A stretch of DNA of 55,450 nt from Oscillospiraceae bacterium (GCA_031265355.1 JAISCT010000039.1:1-55450), one strand, 5' to 3'. Positions 1 to 7,949 are shown, counted from the stretch's first letter. Notes: generated from the letters alone by a model not told the origin. Numbers and translations: made by a program.

Positions 1-180
1 ATAAAGCCCTATCATGCCCGTGTTTACCTGAACGGCGAAGCGAACGCGGCTTTCCTTGATTTTCGCAATAATCGCGTCGCGCATATCGGCATAGCCGACC
101 GGCATTTCGGCAAGGCTCAGCGCGACGGGAATCAATACGCCGTCTTTCGGCGTTCCCATGCTCTTTCGCTCGTCATTCAT
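1..180 (-). CDS. DUF1016 N-terminal domain protein (YhcG-like), 5' part only
   Basis: Only the first 60 codons lie in the window; the gene runs off the left edge. Translation from the ATG at 180 gives MNDERKSMGTPKDGVLIPVA and later a stretch ending QVNTGMIGLY. That stretch resembles the N-terminal helical domain of DUF1016/YhcG proteins, whose C-terminal half is usually a PD-(D/E)XK nuclease; the nuclease part would be outside the window. The start overlaps the stop of the upstream small HTH gene by ATGA, so translational coupling is likely. The family call rests on a short stretch and is tentative. Confidence 0.5.
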   Translation of the reverse strand, partial: MNDERKSMGTPKDGVLIPVALSLAEMPVGYADMRDAIIAKIKESRVRFAVQVNTGMIGLY

Positions 181-419
181 TCCGGTTTGCCCTCCGCTTC
201 CTGTATGACATCCAAAGCATATGGGATTTTACGCATCCGGTTTTGCAGTTTTGCGGCTTTTGTCCTGCCATCCATCGGTTTCGTCGTGCTTTTAGGGATA
301 ACCCATATTTTCCCGAGACGTTCCGCGCCTGCAATTTGTCCCTTGACGCAGAGCAATTGCACTTGGCGTGTCGTAATGCCCCATAGTTCGGCGGCTTCTT
401 TCGCTGTCATTGAATCCAT
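177..419 (-). CDS. Small helix-turn-helix DNA-binding protein
   Basis: An 80-aa protein whose first ~45 residues form a MerR/excisionase-like winged helix-turn-helix: AKEAAELWGITTRQVQLLC, then a wing ending GKIWVIPKS. Proteins like this read DNA as excisionases or as small regulators encoded with restriction or mobile-element genes. The C-terminal ~30 residues are basic. ATG 419 is preceded by AGAGGT; ATG 410 is an alternative. Its stop overlaps the start of the DUF1016-like gene (ATGA), so the two form an operon behind the promoter at 459-487. The target DNA is unknown. Confidence 0.75.
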   Translation of the reverse strand: MDSMTAKEAAELWGITTRQVQLLCVKGQIAGAERLGKIWVIPKSTTKPMDGRTKAAKLQNRMRKIPYALDVIQEAEGKPE

Positions 420-458
420 AGCGGTACCTCTGCTGTTCCTTAAAATGCTAACAGTGTC

Positions 459-487
459 ATTATATATCGTTTTTACGAAAATAACAA
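459..487 (-). promoter_or_regulatory. Sigma-70/SigA-type promoter for the HTH-DUF1016 pair
   Basis: On the minus strand TTGTTA (487-482) and TATAAT (464-459) are separated by exactly 17 bases. The predicted start lies about 40 bases upstream of the HTH gene. This is sequence inference only. Confidence 0.6.
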
Positions 488-560
488 CTGCTTGCAGGAA
501 TAAACTTCCTTGAAAAACGACCTTGACAAAACGTGTCTTTGGTGCTGTTTCTTTGTTCTG

Positions 561-1952
561 TCACCGTTTCACCTTGTACCTCCGATTTCGATTCGCCCCA
601 GTCGCGACAACGATTCCCTCGGCGACAAGTTCCGCCAGCAGCCTTCGGGCCGTCGATGTTGCGCGGTCAATCATCGCCGCCGCTTCAGCCGCCGTAACCT
701 CGCCGTTTCCCTGCAGGTATGCGAGCAATGTGTCGCGAATGGCTTTATCGCTCGTTTGCGCGTTATCGCTCATGCCGATGAGCGATAACGGTACGGTGGT
801 CCTAAATATATCGCCCTCTATCAGTTCCGGTTCTCCGCCGTTTGTATAGATTTTCGTGTACTTATACAGATTGCGAACGCCGGAGCCGAGTGCGTCGGCG
901 TAGCCGATGTTTACAAAGAAGTTCGCAATCAGCGGATTTTTCGGCTGCGGTGTGAATGTTTCGGGGGTAAGCTTGCCGGGTAATTTTGGCAAGCACCAAT
1001 TTTCGGTAACGATGCGGTCACGCTCGATGATGACCTTCGCCGGAACCGTGCTGGTAAATTCGCGATGCGCCAGAATGTTGCTCACAAGCTCGCGGGCCAT
1101 TTTGGAGCGCGGACTGATTGACAAAACGCCCTCGATATAAAACCTGTCAAGCGTATGTTTGGAAATAAATTCCATAATCTTGTCAAACGCCTCGATGAGG
1201 TTGCACGACACGCGCAAACGGTCGTCGTAGCGGTCCAAGTTATCGCGGCGCAGAATACAATCTGTGACATAGCCTGGAAGAACGGAGCGGATCACTTCCT
1301 CGCGACCCAACAACAATATCGCCGCGAGCGTGTAGCCGGGATGACCGGATTCTCGATCAAGTTGATACAGCCCCGCGCTCTTCAGAATGTCTATATCGGG
1401 CATACTTTTCCACGGGTGGTCAACAATGCGCGTCGTCGCCATGATCCGGACTTTTGGCATCAGGTCATCCAGAAGCAAATCGCGCGCAGTGATGAAGGGG
1501 TAGATTTTGTCCTCTGTTGACAATCCCTTTTTGCGCGCGCCTATTTGCCATATCAAATCAGGGCTGCGTGTGACATCAAAGTCGCCGTCGGCGTTGCGGT
1601 CGAAAATTTTGCTGTTGTACATCACAAGCTGTGAGGTCAGCGGAACGTGGCAATACAGAATCATTTTGCCGTCAATCTCAGCTTCCTCAAGTTCGACAAA
1701 CAGCGTTGGCTGGAACATTTGAGGATTGTTGAGCGCGTTTGCGAAGTCTTTTTTCAGTTGTTTGACAGCCTCCGGCGCGACGCCTGTGACAGTGCCGTCG
1801 TCCTCAACGCCGAGAAGCACATCTCCGCCGTATCGGTTTGAGAAGGCGCATACCGTCTCATATACCGTATGCGACAATTTGTCGTGACAGCGTTTGAATT
1901 CGACAGTCAGCCCCTCGCCGTCGCGAAGCAATTTTTGGATTTTAGCGTTCAT
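561..1952 (-). CDS. AlbA_2 (Schlafen-type) domain ATP-binding protein, RecG-like C-terminus
   Basis: A 463-aa protein from ATG 1952, chosen because AAGGGAG lies 7 bases upstream; a TTG at 1982 overlaps the preceding stop but has no such site. Residues ~5-115 form an AlbA_2/Schlafen nucleic-acid-binding domain (EGLTVEFKRC, FSNRYGGDVLLGVEDDG). The middle has the HATPase_c_4 region typical of the COG2865 family (SNILAHREF, GYADALGSGVRNLYKY). The C-terminus is a winged-helix segment. Members act as transcription regulators or accessory and defence ATPases; no specific job can be assigned. It lies 26 bases downstream of the DUF4143 ATPase, so the two are probably co-transcribed. A second member of the family is at 52640-54295. 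Confidence 0.8.
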   Translation of the reverse strand: MNAKIQKLLRDGEGLTVEFKRCHDKLSHTVYETVCAFSNRYGGDVLLGVEDDGTVTGVAPEAVKQLKKDFANALNNPQMFQPTLFVELEEAEIDGKMILYCHVPLTSQLVMYNSKIFDRNADGDFDVTRSPDLIWQIGARKKGLSTEDKIYPFITARDLLLDDLMPKVRIMATTRIVDHPWKSMPDIDILKSAGLYQLDRESGHPGYTLAAILLLGREEVIRSVLPGYVTDCILRRDNLDRYDDRLRVSCNLIEAFDKIMEFISKHTLDRFYIEGVLSISPRSKMARELVSNILAHREFTSTVPAKVIIERDRIVTENWCLPKLPGKLTPETFTPQPKNPLIANFFVNIGYADALGSGVRNLYKYTKIYTNGGEPELIEGDIFRTTVPLSLIGMSDNAQTSDKAIRDTLLAYLQGNGEVTAAEAAAMIDRATSTARRLLAELVAEGIVVATGANRNRRYKVKR

Positions 1953-1978
1953 CACGGCACTCCCTTCGAAGAGAACAC

Positions 1979-3244
1979 TCAATGTTTTAAGCAGCCGATT
2001 GGCACGATGTACACGCCGTCGGAGCGACGATAGGCCAGTTCCGTCGCCGTTAGCACCATCAGGAAAGAGGGCGCGCGCATTTTGTCCACATTCACTTTGC
2101 CGCGGAGCGTTTTCAGATTTGCGGCGGCGGTTTCTATCTCTGCTGCCCCCATCTTGACCTCTATCGCGCCCCAGCGTCCGTCTTTCAAATGCACGATAGC
2201 GTCCGCTTCCAATCCGTTTTTGTCGCGATAATGAAACACCTCACCGTCCATCGCCTGCGCGTAAACGCGCAAGTCGCGTATGCAGAGAGATTCAAAGAGC
2301 AGCCCGAACGTGTTGAAATCCGAAAGCAAACTGTCCGGCGTGGCGCGGAGCACGGCGGTGGCGATTGACGGGTCGATAAAATGACGTTTCGGAGAAGTCC
2401 GCAGTGCGGTTTTGGAGCGCATGGCCGGATTCCAAGCGGGCAGATCCTCCACGACGTAAATGCGGCGCAGCGCATTGAGATAAGCGGCGATTGTCTTTTC
2501 GGATATGGAGTCCTCGTCCCCGGCCATGTCTTTTCGGATCGTCGTCATATTCGCCATGGTGGACACGTTCCGAGCGAGCGAACGCATCAGAGTCCGGACG
2601 CGCACGGGATTTTTCTCCACACCGTCCACGCGGGACACGTCCGTATGGATCACCGCGTCCACATAGTCGTACACGCGCCGCAAAGCGACAGATTCCTTTT
2701 CGCCGATTGACGCGGGCCAGCCGCCTCTTGTCAGCGCAAACGCCAGCCTTTCAAGGGTGAGCGCCGACATTCCATCGCCGTCGCAGCAGTTGTCGAACAA
2801 CGTTTCCAGCGAAATATCGCCGCTTGATTCCAGAGATTCAAAGAGGGTCATCGTCCGCATAAGAAGCCGCGAGATCCGACCCGTGCCGGTGTGCCGGACG
2901 GCATTGTCTTTCGGCACGGCGGAACCGGTCAGGATAAACTGGCTGCTTTCCCCCCGCTGGTCCACCGCGAAACGCACGGCGTCCCACAGCACCGGAGCCA
3001 TTTGCCACTCGTCAATCAGGCGCGGCGTTTTGCCCCTCAAAAGCAGCGACGGTTTCGTGTCGGCGGCCTTGAGGTACGATTCGGTGTAATCCGGGTCCTG
3101 CATCAGCAGTTTGCTCGCCGCCCGTTCCGTCGCTGTTCTGGTCTTTCCGCACCATTTCGGTCCCTCGATCAGCACCGCACCGGATGCCTCCAACGCGGCG
3201 GTCAGCACATCGTCCGCAATGCGCTTCAAATATTTCCGTTCCAT
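1979..3244 (-). CDS. AAA_14/DUF4143 ATPase
   Basis: A 421-aa protein. An AAA domain (residues ~1-150) has Walker A GPKWCGKT and Walker B-like LIDEWQ with a sensor-like FILTGSA, followed by the DUF4143 domain with its C-terminal nuclease-like core (YRDKNGLEADAIVHLKDG...AIEVKMG). The last part has the E/D-x(n)-E-x-K pattern of PD-(D/E)XK folds. This is a common prokaryotic ATPase family of unknown function. ATG 3244 is chosen because GGGAGG lies 10 bases upstream; a TTG at 3262 would sit inside that ribosome site. It has its own strong promoter, which overlaps an array of direct repeats. Confidence 0.85.
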   Translation of the reverse strand: MERKYLKRIADDVLTAALEASGAVLIEGPKWCGKTRTATERAASKLLMQDPDYTESYLKAADTKPSLLLRGKTPRLIDEWQMAPVLWDAVRFAVDQRGESSQFILTGSAVPKDNAVRHTGTGRISRLLMRTMTLFESLESSGDISLETLFDNCCDGDGMSALTLERLAFALTRGGWPASIGEKESVALRRVYDYVDAVIHTDVSRVDGVEKNPVRVRTLMRSLARNVSTMANMTTIRKDMAGDEDSISEKTIAAYLNALRRIYVVEDLPAWNPAMRSKTALRTSPKRHFIDPSIATAVLRATPDSLLSDFNTFGLLFESLCIRDLRVYAQAMDGEVFHYRDKNGLEADAIVHLKDGRWGAIEVKMGAAEIETAAANLKTLRGKVNVDKMRAPSFLMVLTATELAYRRSDGVYIVPIGCLKH

Positions 3245-3287
3245 GGCCCCAGCGCCTCCCAATCGCGTTGCGATGTGCTATGGCATA

Positions 3288-3316
3288 AGCATAGCACGCG
3301 GTTCCGAGTTTGTCAA
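3288..3316 (-). promoter_or_regulatory. Strong promoter of the DUF4143 ATPase gene
   Basis: Minus strand TTGACA (3316-3311), 17-base spacer, TATGCT (3293-3288). The -35 hexamer adjoins the nearest of three 23-bp-spaced direct repeats, which suggests control by a protein bound to the repeats. Confidence 0.75.
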
Positions 3317-3358
3317 ACATTTGATTCCGAGTTTGGCCTATTTTTGATTCCGAGTTTG
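3302..3358. repeat. Three direct repeats, 23-bp period, upstream of the DUF4143 ATPase
   Basis: The 11-mer TTCCGAGTTTG occurs at 3302-3312, 3325-3335 and 3348-3358, exactly 23 bases apart. The two distal copies share a longer core (TTGATTCCGAGTTTGGC). The copy nearest the gene covers the -35 region. A 23-bp period is about two helical turns, so bound proteins would face the same side of the DNA. It looks like an operator array or an iteron-like site. Confidence 0.8.
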
Positions 3359-3459
3359 GCGCAACGGCACAGGAGAGCCCCTTCCAGCGGGCGGCCGTGC
3401 CGAACGCAGAACCATCTCGTCCGCCTCCCTGACGCCATTGCCCTGATCCTTAAAATACA

Positions 3460-3509
3460 CCGTGGCCCACTATATGCTGTGAAAAAACACAACATATAGT
3501 GGGCCACGG
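3460..3509 (-). terminator. Long hairpin between mgtA and the DUF4143 ATPase gene
   Basis: Two 22-base arms (3460-3481 and 3488-3509) pair with one mismatch around a six-A loop. It lies 30 bases beyond the mgtA stop, so it probably ends mgtA transcription, although the following T-run is weak (TGTATTTT). The arm length is unusual for a simple terminator, and a small palindromic repeat element is an alternative. Confidence 0.6.
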
Positions 3510-3539
3510 TTTTGAGAACAGTCCCGAAGAGCCAGCTTT

Positions 3540-6176
3540 TTACAGCCACGCGCCGAAGCGGCGGATGTAGAAGCGTTTGACCGCTTGGGCGGCGGCGAAG
3601 TAGCCGGCGAGGAGAAGGGCGAGCCAGGGGGCGAAGCGGAGCGGCAGCGGGGCCATGTCGAGGCCGACCGCGAGACCGGAGAAGCCCATCACCAGCGGGA
3701 GAACGGCGACGACGAACGTCGACAGGCAGAGGGCGGCGGAGGGCCGGCTCTGGAGGAAGGGAACCTTGGCGGTGCGGATCATGTGGATCACGAGCACCTG
3801 CGACACCGTGCCGAATACGAACCAGCCGCTCTGAAACAGCGGCGCGGCGTCCGCGCCGACCGCCCACCACAGCACGGCAAAGCAGAGCAGGTCGAAGACC
3901 GAACTGAGAGGCCCCATGACGGCCATGAAGGTGCGGATCGACTTTGTCTCCCACCGGCGCGGCTGTGCGATGTATTCCTTGTCCACGCTGTCAAAAGGGA
4001 TGCCCATCTGCGAGAAGTCACAGAGCAGGTTCTGCGTCAAAATCTGCACGGGCAGCATCGGCAGAAACGGCAGAAAAACACTGGCGGCCACCACCGAAAT
4101 CATGTTGCCGAAATTGCCGCCGGCGGCCATCTTGATGTATTTTACGATGTTGCCGAAGGTACGGCGGCCCTGGATGACGCCCTCCTCCAACACCATGAGA
4201 TCCTTCTTCAGCAGGATGATGTCGGCCGTCTCCTTCGCGATGTCCACGGCGCTGTCCACCGAGAGGCCGACGTCCGCCTGGCGCAGAGGCGGCGCGTCGT
4301 TGATGCCGTCGCCCATGTACCCCACCGTGTGGCCCTCGGCCTGGAACGCCGCCACGACGCGCGCCTTCTGGGTGGGCGAGAGTTTGGCAAACAGATCGCA
4401 CCGCCCCAACGCCGCCCGCAGCGCGGCGTCGTCCATCGCCGCCACGTCGGCGCCTGTCAGCACGGTGCCCACGTCCACGCCCACCTTGCGACACACCTTA
4501 ACCGCGACGCCCGCACTGTCCCCGGTCAGCACCACCGTGCGGACGCCGTGGGCCCGCAGCGCGGCGATGGCGGCCCCGGCGCTCTCCTTCGGCGGGTCGA
4601 GAAAACCCACGAAACCGAGGAGCACCATGTCCTGCTCGTCGGCCACGCCGAAGGTCCCGCTGCCGGGCACCTCGTTTTTTTGGGCCACGGCGAGCATCCG
4701 GAGCCCGTCGGCGTTGTGCGCCTCATAGAGGGAGAGCGCATGCCGGCGGGTCTCCGCATCCAGGGGAGACACCGCCCCGTCCATCTCCACAAAGGCGCAG
4801 AGAGACAGCAGTTCCTCGACGGCGCCCTTGGTGATGAGCTGGCGCTTCCCGCTCTTGTCCTCCAGCACAACGCTCATCCGCCGCCGGGCGAAGTCAAACG
4901 GGATCTCGTCGACGCGGGTATAGGTCGCCGGCAGGTCCGAGAGACCGGCCTGTTCGGCGCGGCGGATGATCGCGAGGTCGATGAGGTTTTTAAGTCCCGT
5001 CTGAAAGCGGCTGTTCAGGTAGGCATGGCGCAGTACGCGCGCGTCGTCCTCCCCGTGCAGGTTCATATAGACTTCCAAAACGACCCGGTCCTCGGTCAGC
5101 GTCCCCGTCTTGTCCGTGCACAGGACGTCCATTTCTCCAAAGGTCTGGATAGCGCCCAGCGTCTTCACGACGACGTTCTGTTTCGACAGCGAGACGGCGC
5201 CCTTTGCCAGCGTCGAGGTCATGATGACTGGCAGCATCTCCGGCGTCAGCCCCACCGCGACGGTGACGGCAAAGAGCAGCGCGCTCACCCAAGTCCCTTT
5301 CAGCAGACCGTTCATGAGAAAGACGACGGGAACGATTAGCATCATCCACCGCAGCAGCAGCCGGCTCACCGCGTCCACGCCGCGCTCGAAGCTGTTCTTC
5401 GCCCGGTCGCCGGAGAGGGACAGGGCCAGGGAGCCGAGATAGGCGTCGCCGCCGGTGGCCAGCACGACGCCGGTGGCGCTGCCGCTGACGATGTTGGAGC
5501 CCATGAAGCCGATGTTCGGCAGGTCCGTCGGCGCGCTGTCGGCGTCCGGCGCGGCGTCGCTGAATTTTTCTACGGGGTTCGACTCCCCAGTCAGGGCGGC
5601 CTGGGCGACAAACGTATCTTTGGTGGACAAAAACCGGATGTCCGCGGGCAGCATGTCCCCGGCGGAGAGCCGCACGATGTCGCCGGGCACGACGGAATCG
5701 ATCGGGATCTCGGCCCACTGTCCGTCGCGCCGGACATCGGCCCGGTTGGAGATCATCTTGGACAAGGACTCGGCGGCGATGTAGGAGCGCTGGCTCTGCA
5801 CAAACGCGACGAGGCTCGACACGACGATCAGAGACAAAAGAATACACATGGTGAAATAATCGGGCGCGGACGAGGCGATGACGTCGGTAAAAAACGTGAT
5901 GACGGCGATGACGAGGAGCACCATGTTGAAGGGATTGACCGTGGCCTCCCGCAGCCGGCGCAGGACCGTGTGGTGGGCCCCGACGGTGATGCGGTTTTCG
6001 CCGTACTCGTCGAGACGCGCCTCCGCCTGCACGCTCGTCAGCCCCTCCGGGGTTCCCTCCAACGCCGTAAGCAGCGTGTCAAGCGGCCGCGCGGCCCAGG
6101 CGCGGAGTTTGTCTTCGTTGTGACGCCGATTTTGCAGGCGCCGCTTCTGCGCGGCCGCCTTTCGAAACAGAAACAT
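3540..6176 (-). CDS. mgtA: Magnesium-translocating P-type ATPase, MgtA/MgtB type
   Basis: An 878-aa P3B-type ATPase, close to the usual ~900 aa, expected to import Mg2+ across the cytoplasmic membrane. An N-terminal cytoplasmic tail is followed by paired membrane segments (FNMVLLVIAVITFF; YFTMCILLSLIVV), the actuator motif LTGES, the phosphorylation motif CTDKTGTLT, the nucleotide-binding KGAVEELLS and the hinge MGDGINDAPPLRQADVGLSV. The C-terminal membrane bundle carries NLLCDFSQMGIPFD, characteristic of MgtA. ATG 6176 is preceded by AAAGGATGG. The gene stands alone between a leader with an intrinsic terminator upstream and a long hairpin downstream. MgtA and MgtB cannot be told apart from this sequence. 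Confidence 0.93.
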   Translation of the reverse strand: MFLFRKAAAQKRRLQNRRHNEDKLRAWAARPLDTLLTALEGTPEGLTSVQAEARLDEYGENRITVGAHHTVLRRLREATVNPFNMVLLVIAVITFFTDVIASSAPDYFTMCILLSLIVVSSLVAFVQSQRSYIAAESLSKMISNRADVRRDGQWAEIPIDSVVPGDIVRLSAGDMLPADIRFLSTKDTFVAQAALTGESNPVEKFSDAAPDADSAPTDLPNIGFMGSNIVSGSATGVVLATGGDAYLGSLALSLSGDRAKNSFERGVDAVSRLLLRWMMLIVPVVFLMNGLLKGTWVSALLFAVTVAVGLTPEMLPVIMTSTLAKGAVSLSKQNVVVKTLGAIQTFGEMDVLCTDKTGTLTEDRVVLEVYMNLHGEDDARVLRHAYLNSRFQTGLKNLIDLAIIRRAEQAGLSDLPATYTRVDEIPFDFARRRMSVVLEDKSGKRQLITKGAVEELLSLCAFVEMDGAVSPLDAETRRHALSLYEAHNADGLRMLAVAQKNEVPGSGTFGVADEQDMVLLGFVGFLDPPKESAGAAIAALRAHGVRTVVLTGDSAGVAVKVCRKVGVDVGTVLTGADVAAMDDAALRAALGRCDLFAKLSPTQKARVVAAFQAEGHTVGYMGDGINDAPPLRQADVGLSVDSAVDIAKETADIILLKKDLMVLEEGVIQGRRTFGNIVKYIKMAAGGNFGNMISVVAASVFLPFLPMLPVQILTQNLLCDFSQMGIPFDSVDKEYIAQPRRWETKSIRTFMAVMGPLSSVFDLLCFAVLWWAVGADAAPLFQSGWFVFGTVSQVLVIHMIRTAKVPFLQSRPSAALCLSTFVVAVLPLVMGFSGLAVGLDMAPLPLRFAPWLALLLAGYFAAAQAVKRFYIRRFGAWL

Positions 6177-6226
6177 CGGGGATCCATCCTTTCCCTGTCA
6201 AATACGCCGGCGTGTCCGGCGCGTTA

Positions 6227-6300
6227 GTACCTTGTTGCCGCAAAGCGGCAACAAAAAACAAGAATGTGGGTTGTGGGTTGCAGGTGCAACCCACGTTAGG
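6227..6300 (+). repeat. 74-bp double-hairpin repeat, copy 1
   Basis: The same 74-base element recurs at 44534-44607 and 48749-48822 with two to four differences between copies. It has two perfect stem-loops: arms TTGTTGCCGC/GCGGCAACAA with a 3-base loop, then GTGGGTTGCA/TGCAACCCAC with a 2-base loop, separated by an A-rich linker. This copy lies between the mgtA leader terminator and mgtA, in the orientation opposite to mgtA. No gene is encoded in it. Confidence 0.92.
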
Positions 6301-6335
6301 AGAGGGATCCCGCGGCGCGGCGTCAAAAAGGCCGC

Positions 6336-6361
6336 AAAAAAGCCGCCTCCCGGGAGACGGC
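6336..6361 (-). terminator. Intrinsic terminator inside the mgtA leader
   Basis: On the minus strand GCCGTCTC/GAGGCGGC form an 8-bp stem (one G-U pair) with a CCGG loop, followed at once by TTTTTT. It lies ~290 bases downstream of the promoter and 160 bases upstream of mgtA, so transcripts must pass it to express mgtA. That is the layout of a transcription attenuator. Confidence 0.75.
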
Positions 6362-6652
6362 AGACAAAACACGGTACGCCGCTGTCCATCACGCAGGGGC
6401 AGGCCCCATCACGCCTGCCGGGCAAATGCCGAACAGGGAGTTGTTAGGGCGCCCACATGACAATGACAACAGCGCCGGTCCCAGGGCCTCGCGAGAGGGG
6501 CCCTGCGCAGTCTGCCGGCCGATGACGCCGCCCGCGCGAAATCCCGCGCTGCCCAGCGGACTTCGAGGTTTGCCTTCCATCTCATCACGCCCCTCTCACG
6601 CGGCGCGCCTAAGACGCGCCGCCCTTTTACACCCCCGCCCACGGGGGATATC
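6362..6652 (-). promoter_or_regulatory. Long structured mgtA leader, possible riboswitch or attenuator
   Basis: No protein-coding gene was recognised between 6177 and 6707. The ~290 bases from the predicted start to the leader terminator are very GC-rich and full of inverted repeats, for example GGCGCGTC/GGCGCGCC near 6601-6622 and GGGCCCCT/AGGCCCT around 6481-6506. Mg2+ transporter genes are often controlled by an M-box aptamer or a leader peptide, but I could not match the M-box consensus by eye. Confidence 0.5.
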
Positions 6653-6659
6653 CGCTTAT

Positions 6660-6688
6660 ATTGTACCACCGTCCGATCCCCATTGCAA
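6660..6688 (-). promoter_or_regulatory. Promoter of the mgtA transcript
   Basis: Minus strand TTGCAA (6688-6683), 17-base spacer, TACAAT (6665-6660). It lies just downstream of the araR stop codon and about 480 bases upstream of the mgtA start, which defines the long leader. Confidence 0.7.
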
Positions 6689-6707
6689 GCCGTGAGGGCG
6701 AACAGTT

Positions 6708-7793
6708 TCAGCTTCGCTGTATCGCCCTCGTGGATGTGCGCACGATCAGCCTCGGCTTGTACAAATAGCCCTGGCCGCTTTGCTCTCCGGTTTTGATCAT
6801 TTCGAGCAACAGCGCGACGGCCTTTTCGCCCAGTTTCTGTTTCGGGTGGCTGACGGAAGTCAGCGGCACTTCGCAGCGTTCCGCAAGGCTGCTGTCGTCA
6901 ATACCGACCACGGAGATGCCCTCCGGCACGCGAAAGCCTTCTTTTTTGCAGAAATCCAACAGCTCGACCGCCACTTTGTCGTTGTAGCACATCACGGCTG
7001 TGGAGGCCGACAACATCGCCCTCACACGCTCTTTCGAGAGTGTGAAAAGCGAATCCAACTCCCCGGTTGAAAACCACAGTACGCGTTCCTCCGGGATAGG
7101 CAGTCCATGCGCTATCAGACATTCAACGAACCCTTTGTAGCGCAGCTGGCCCTGATAGTCGTCAAAAACCAGCAGTGCCGACACGCTCGTGTGGCCCAAC
7201 GAAATCAGGTGCTCGGCGGCGCATCTCCCGGCTTCTTTGTCGTCCATGGCAATGAGCGGGAAGTCCAGCTGCGGATATTTCGCGTTAAAGAAAATCAACG
7301 GTATGCCGCGCGCGTGAATTTCTTCATAGAGCGCCGCATTCGGATTGGGCAGTCCGCTTTTGCTCGGCTCGACGATGAGGCCGTCTATGTCCTGTGCGAG
7401 CATGGCCTGGAGCGCTCTCGTCTCCTCGGCCACGTGATTGTGCGTTGCGGTGAGTTGCATCGCCACGTTATTTTTTGCCAATTCGCGCTCGATCCCGGTT
7501 ACGATGCTCGGGAAAATGTAATCGCTGAAATACGTGGCGATAACGCCGACAGTGGGGATCGCTTTCGCTTTTTCGTGCTTTGTGGTCTGTACAAACGTAC
7601 CGCTTCCGTGCTTTTTTGTCAGGATGTTCTGTCTCTCCAAGACAGCCAGCGCTTGCCGCACCGTCTGCCGGCTCACATGGTGTATCTCGCAAAGCTCCGT
7701 CTCGGAATAGAATTTCTCCCCCGCCGCCAAGCCGTTTTCCTCTATATACCTCTTGGCCCAATCGACGATGGCACGGTATTTGTAATTGTTCAT
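6708..7793 (-). CDS. araR: AraR-type arabinose repressor (GntR HTH fused to LacI-type effector domain)
   Basis: A 361-aa repressor. Residues ~1-70 form a GntR winged helix (YSETELCEIHHVSRQTVRQAL, then TKKHGSGTFV). The remainder is a LacI/periplasmic-binding-like effector domain (PTVGVIATYFSDYIFPSIV, MDDKEAGRCAAEHLISLGH, VVGIDDSSLAE). This hybrid architecture is that of Bacillus AraR, which releases DNA on binding L-arabinose. ATG 7793 is chosen because AAAGGAGG lies just upstream; the longer open frame to 7901 would run through the promoter. It diverges from the arabinose operon, and AraR-like operators lie on both promoters, one overlapping the -35 box of araR itself. Confidence 0.9.
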   Translation of the reverse strand: MNNYKYRAIVDWAKRYIEENGLAAGEKFYSETELCEIHHVSRQTVRQALAVLERQNILTKKHGSGTFVQTTKHEKAKAIPTVGVIATYFSDYIFPSIVTGIERELAKNNVAMQLTATHNHVAEETRALQAMLAQDIDGLIVEPSKSGLPNPNAALYEEIHARGIPLIFFNAKYPQLDFPLIAMDDKEAGRCAAEHLISLGHTSVSALLVFDDYQGQLRYKGFVECLIAHGLPIPEERVLWFSTGELDSLFTLSKERVRAMLSASTAVMCYNDKVAVELLDFCKKEGFRVPEGISVVGIDDSSLAERCEVPLTSVSHPKQKLGEKAVALLLEMIKTGEQSGQGYLYKPRLIVRTSTRAIQRS

Positions 7794-7838
7794 ACTGCCT
7801 CCTTTGGAGACGATCTCCTTTGAAAATATCATGTACTT

Positions 7839-7867
7839 ATTATAAACACGGAGGCGGAACTTGTCAA
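7839..7867 (-). promoter_or_regulatory. araR promoter
   Basis: Minus strand TTGACA (7867-7862), 17-base spacer, TATAAT (7844-7839): a consensus promoter ~45 bases upstream of araR. The operator at 7859-7874 covers its -35 box, which indicates autorepression. Confidence 0.8.
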
Positions 7868-7874
7868 GACAAAT
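7859..7874. promoter_or_regulatory. AraR-like operator 1
   Basis: ACTTGTCAAGACAAAT matches the Bacillus subtilis AraR pattern ATTTGTACGTACAAAT in both half-sites (xxTTGT...ACAAxT). It overlaps the araR -35 box. The assignment comes from recalled consensus and position. Confidence 0.65.
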
Positions 7875-7920
7875 TTGAAAATATTTCTCAACTTGTATCA
7901 AAAATACTTGATCTGTCTGC

Positions 7921-7949
7921 TTGACTTATACGTATAAGTGTATTACAAT
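7921..7949 (+). promoter_or_regulatory. Promoter of the arabinose operon
   Basis: TTGACT (7921-7926), 17-base spacer, TACAAT (7944-7949). It lies ~65 bases upstream of the binding-protein gene. A perfect 16-base palindrome fills most of the spacer. Confidence 0.8.
7924..7939. promoter_or_regulatory. AraR-like operator 2 (perfect palindrome)
   Basis: ACTTATACGTATAAGT is a perfect 16-base inverted repeat with the TACGTA centre of AraR operators. It overlaps the -35 box and spacer of the arabinose operon promoter, so a bound repressor would block polymerase. Confidence 0.7.

Noticed and set aside
3585..5339. A 584-codon open frame on the plus strand opposite mgtA
   Set aside because: It is antisense to a clear P-type ATPase, has low-complexity His/Arg/Glu-rich translation and no ribosome site. 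GC-rich codon bias creates such shadows.
6362..6652. M-box (ykoK) magnesium riboswitch
   Set aside because: The context fits but I could not align the conserved M-box segments, so only an unspecified leader is reported.
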